Position numbers and translations under genes: made by a program. Positions 62,556 to 64,000 of a DNA stretch of 64,000 bases are shown in pieces. Source of the stretch: Lentzea albidocapillata. GTDB lineage: Bacteria; Actinomycetota; Actinomycetes; Mycobacteriales; Pseudonocardiaceae. Numbering within the stretch: the first letter of the stretch is position 1; the number at the start of each line of letters is the position of its first letter. Below the pieces are notes generated by a model that was not told where the DNA came from, did no database searches, and was given only the letters and a program-made list of their open reading frames with translations. The stretch is from NCBI RefSeq assembly GCF_000719115.1, contig NZ_JOEA01000028.1, positions 50,858 to 114,857 of the forward strand, read 5' to 3'.

Positions 62556-63763
62556 ACGCTCTCGCGGTAGAAGGGGTCGGCCACGACCCCTTCACCCGCG
62601 GCCTCGTCCCACGTGTAAACCTCACGCCCCTGCACGAACACGTGCAACGCCCGGCTCATCACGTCAAGCGGATCCCCGGACCAGATCACGACATCACCGT
62701 CGAGCCCAGGCTTCAACGACCCGACCCGGTCGTCCAGCCCCATGATCCGCGCAGGGTTCGTAGTGATCGACTGCAGCGCCACATCACTGTCCAACCCTTC
62801 CTTCACCGCCAAAGTGGCCTGGTGCACCAGGAAGTGAATGGGCACAACGGGATGGTCCGTGGTGATCGCCAACTCCACCCCGGCCCGAGCCAGGATCCCT
62901 GGGTTGCGCAACCCCCGGTTCCGCAACTCCACTTTGGACCGAGTGGTGAACAGCGGCCCGATGATGACCGGAATCTGCTTGTCAGCAATGACATCCGCGA
63001 TCAGATGCCCCTCAGTCCCATGATTGAGGATCAGCCGATACCCGAACTCCTCAGACAACCGAATCGCCGTAGCGATGTCGTCGGCCCGATGCGCGTGCTG
63101 GCACCAGGGCAACTCACCACTCAGCACCTTCCCGAGGATCTCCAGCGTGGTGTTGCGCTCAAAGGACTTCCCGTCAGCCTCAGCCTCGGCCTTCTTGGCA
63201 AGGTAGTCCTGCGCCTTGGTCAACTCATCCCGAATGACCGCCGCAACCCCTTGCCGAGTAGACGGCAACTTCCCCTTGTCGCCATAGACCCGCTTCGGAT
63301 TCTCACCAAGCGCACTCTTGACGCTGACCGGCTCCTTGAGGAGCATCTCGTCAACGGTGCGCCCCCAACACTTGATCGCCACAGTCTGCCCACCGATGGG
63401 GTTACCAGACCCAGGCTTGATCACCGCCGTCGTAACCCCACCACTGAGCGCGTCGGCAAACCCGAGGTCAGCGGGGTTGATCGCGTCAAGCGCCCGCATC
63501 CGAGCCCCAACGGGATCAGTCATCTCGTTGGTGTCCTGCCCAGCCCACCCCTCGGCCTCCTCATGGACACCGATGTGCCCATGGGCCTCGACAAACCCAG
63601 GCAACACCCAGGCCCCGTCAGCATCGACAACCTGAACCCCGTCAGGAATGTCAACGTCAGCACCAACCGCAACGATCTTGCCGTCCTGAACGAGAACAGT
63701 GCCGCCTTCGACAGGCTCGCCGCAGACGGGCACGACGTAACCACCGGTGATCGCGATGTCCAT
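62552..63763 (-). CDS. Amidohydrolase-superfamily protein (imidazolonepropionase-like)
   Basis: 403 residues from the ATG at 63763 (one at 63772 is an alternative). Metal-binding motifs: EAHGHIGVH (HxH) near residue 65, WCQHAHRAD, LNHGTEG and TTDHPVVP with the conserved Asp. The C-terminus GSLKPGLDGDVVIWSGDPLDVMSRALHVFVQGREVY is typical. It hydrolyses an unknown amide or ring; a peptidase-like or adenosine-deaminase-like role cannot be told apart here. Convergent with the acyl-CoA dehydrogenase. Confidence 0.9.
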   Translation of the reverse strand: MDIAITGGYVVPVCGEPVEGGTVLVQDGKIVAVGADVDIPDGVQVVDADGAWVLPGFVEAHGHIGVHEEAEGWAGQDTNEMTDPVGARMRALDAINPADLGFADALSGGVTTAVIKPGSGNPIGGQTVAIKCWGRTVDEMLLKEPVSVKSALGENPKRVYGDKGKLPSTRQGVAAVIRDELTKAQDYLAKKAEAEADGKSFERNTTLEILGKVLSGELPWCQHAHRADDIATAIRLSEEFGYRLILNHGTEGHLIADVIADKQIPVIIGPLFTTRSKVELRNRGLRNPGILARAGVELAITTDHPVVPIHFLVHQATLAVKEGLDSDVALQSITTNPARIMGLDDRVGSLKPGLDGDVVIWSGDPLDVMSRALHVFVQGREVYTWDEAAGEGVVADPFYRESV

Positions 63764-63833
63764 GGTTAGCAACGCTAACGGTTACAGAAGCAGCAAGCCA
63801 CCCCTAACCAAAGCAATGCCAAGGCGAGCCTCC

Positions 63834-63927
63834 TCCCCACGCGAAGCCGAAGGCGAGCCGTCCTTCCCCACGCGAAGCCGAAGGCGAGCCGTCCTTCCCC
63901 ACGCGAAGCCGAAGGCGAGCCGTCCTT
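63834..63927 (+). repeat. 31-bp tandem repeat, three copies
   Basis: The unit starting TCCCCACGCGAAGCCGAAGG repeats at 63834, 63865 and 63896 with no mismatch; a shorter, diverged piece (AAGGCGAGCCTCC) precedes it at 63821. The repeat stands in the 237 bp after the last gene start, where no gene is supported. It could be a short intergenic repeat family or a protein-binding array. Confidence 0.8.
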
Positions 63928-64000
63928 ACCAAACGGGCCAGGCGGTGGGGTCCCATCACGAGTCGCGCCATAGCACTTGCTGCACCTGAGGGGTGAGGTC

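Noticed and set aside
63834..63927. A CRISPR array
   Set aside because: The 31-bp units are directly joined with no spacers, and no cas genes are present.
63747..63989. An 80-residue gene across the tandem repeat
   Set aside because: Its sequence is a translation of the 31-bp repeat without homology, and it overlaps the start of the amidohydrolase gene in antisense.

Overview
The window is high-GC actinomycete DNA. It holds a WhiB-family protein, iniBAC-type dynamins, type VII secretion substrates, an LCP protein and a Pseudonocardiaceae-style integrative element, and GTG starts and 4-bp ATGA/GTGA overlaps are common. A Lentzea, Saccharothrix or Amycolatopsis-like member of the Pseudonocardiaceae is the best guess. 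This is inference; no rRNA or other marker is present.

Layout. 1-2250: the end of a carbohydrate-binding (F5/8 type C) protein, then an unrecognised gene overlapping an FkbM-type methyltransferase. 2252-16744: an intact tRNA-Arg(CCT) whose 3' half is a 62-bp attachment site repeated exactly 14,400 bp downstream. Between the copies lies an integrated AICE-like conjugative element. It carries a tyrosine integrase with a C-terminal GntR-like domain, two paralogous TPR regulators, two XRE/DUF5753 regulators, a TraB/FtsK-type translocase with a candidate clt repeat cluster at its 3' end, an SpdB-like membrane protein, a small membrane protein, a WhiB protein, an excisionase-like HTH protein divergent from an XRE regulator, a Pif-like NUDIX protein, and a low-GC cargo gene for a repeat-built membrane protein. 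I found no replication initiator.

16750-31700: amino-acid symporter, HExxH protein, decayed acetyltransferase, nucleoside hydrolase, LCP protein, a 1268-residue STAND NTPase with 14 WD40 repeats, a DUF2165-like membrane protein, and a PAS-GGDEF-EAL protein with degenerate motifs. An hsp70-like/luxR operon follows, divergent from iniB-iniA-iniC homologues (31933-36249). 36256-42890: a GNAT-PhzF fusion, LysR and HxlR regulators, an NmrA-type reductase, a tandem gamma-glutamylcyclotransferase, a DUF4232-like lipoprotein and small unknowns.

43129-47613 is the most interesting chromosomal locus. It is a tightly coupled five-gene operon with two small paralogous helical proteins, a soluble three-domain FtsK/SpoIIIE ATPase in which only the middle P-loop looks intact, a coiled-coil protein and an acetyltransferase. 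It resembles the core of a type VII secretion system but has no membrane component. 52315-54753 is a separate YbaB / EspC-like / large glycine-rich protein set typical of type VII substrates. 47700-64000 is otherwise housekeeping: a quinone-oxidoreductase-like protein; an AGPS-like flavoprotein, TetR and GlpD set syntenic with mycobacterial Rv2251-Rv2250c-Rv2249c; an ABC exporter; photolyase; citrate synthase; a PfkB kinase; TetR divergent from an acyl-CoA dehydrogenase; and an amidohydrolase. A short 31-bp tandem repeat lies near the right edge.
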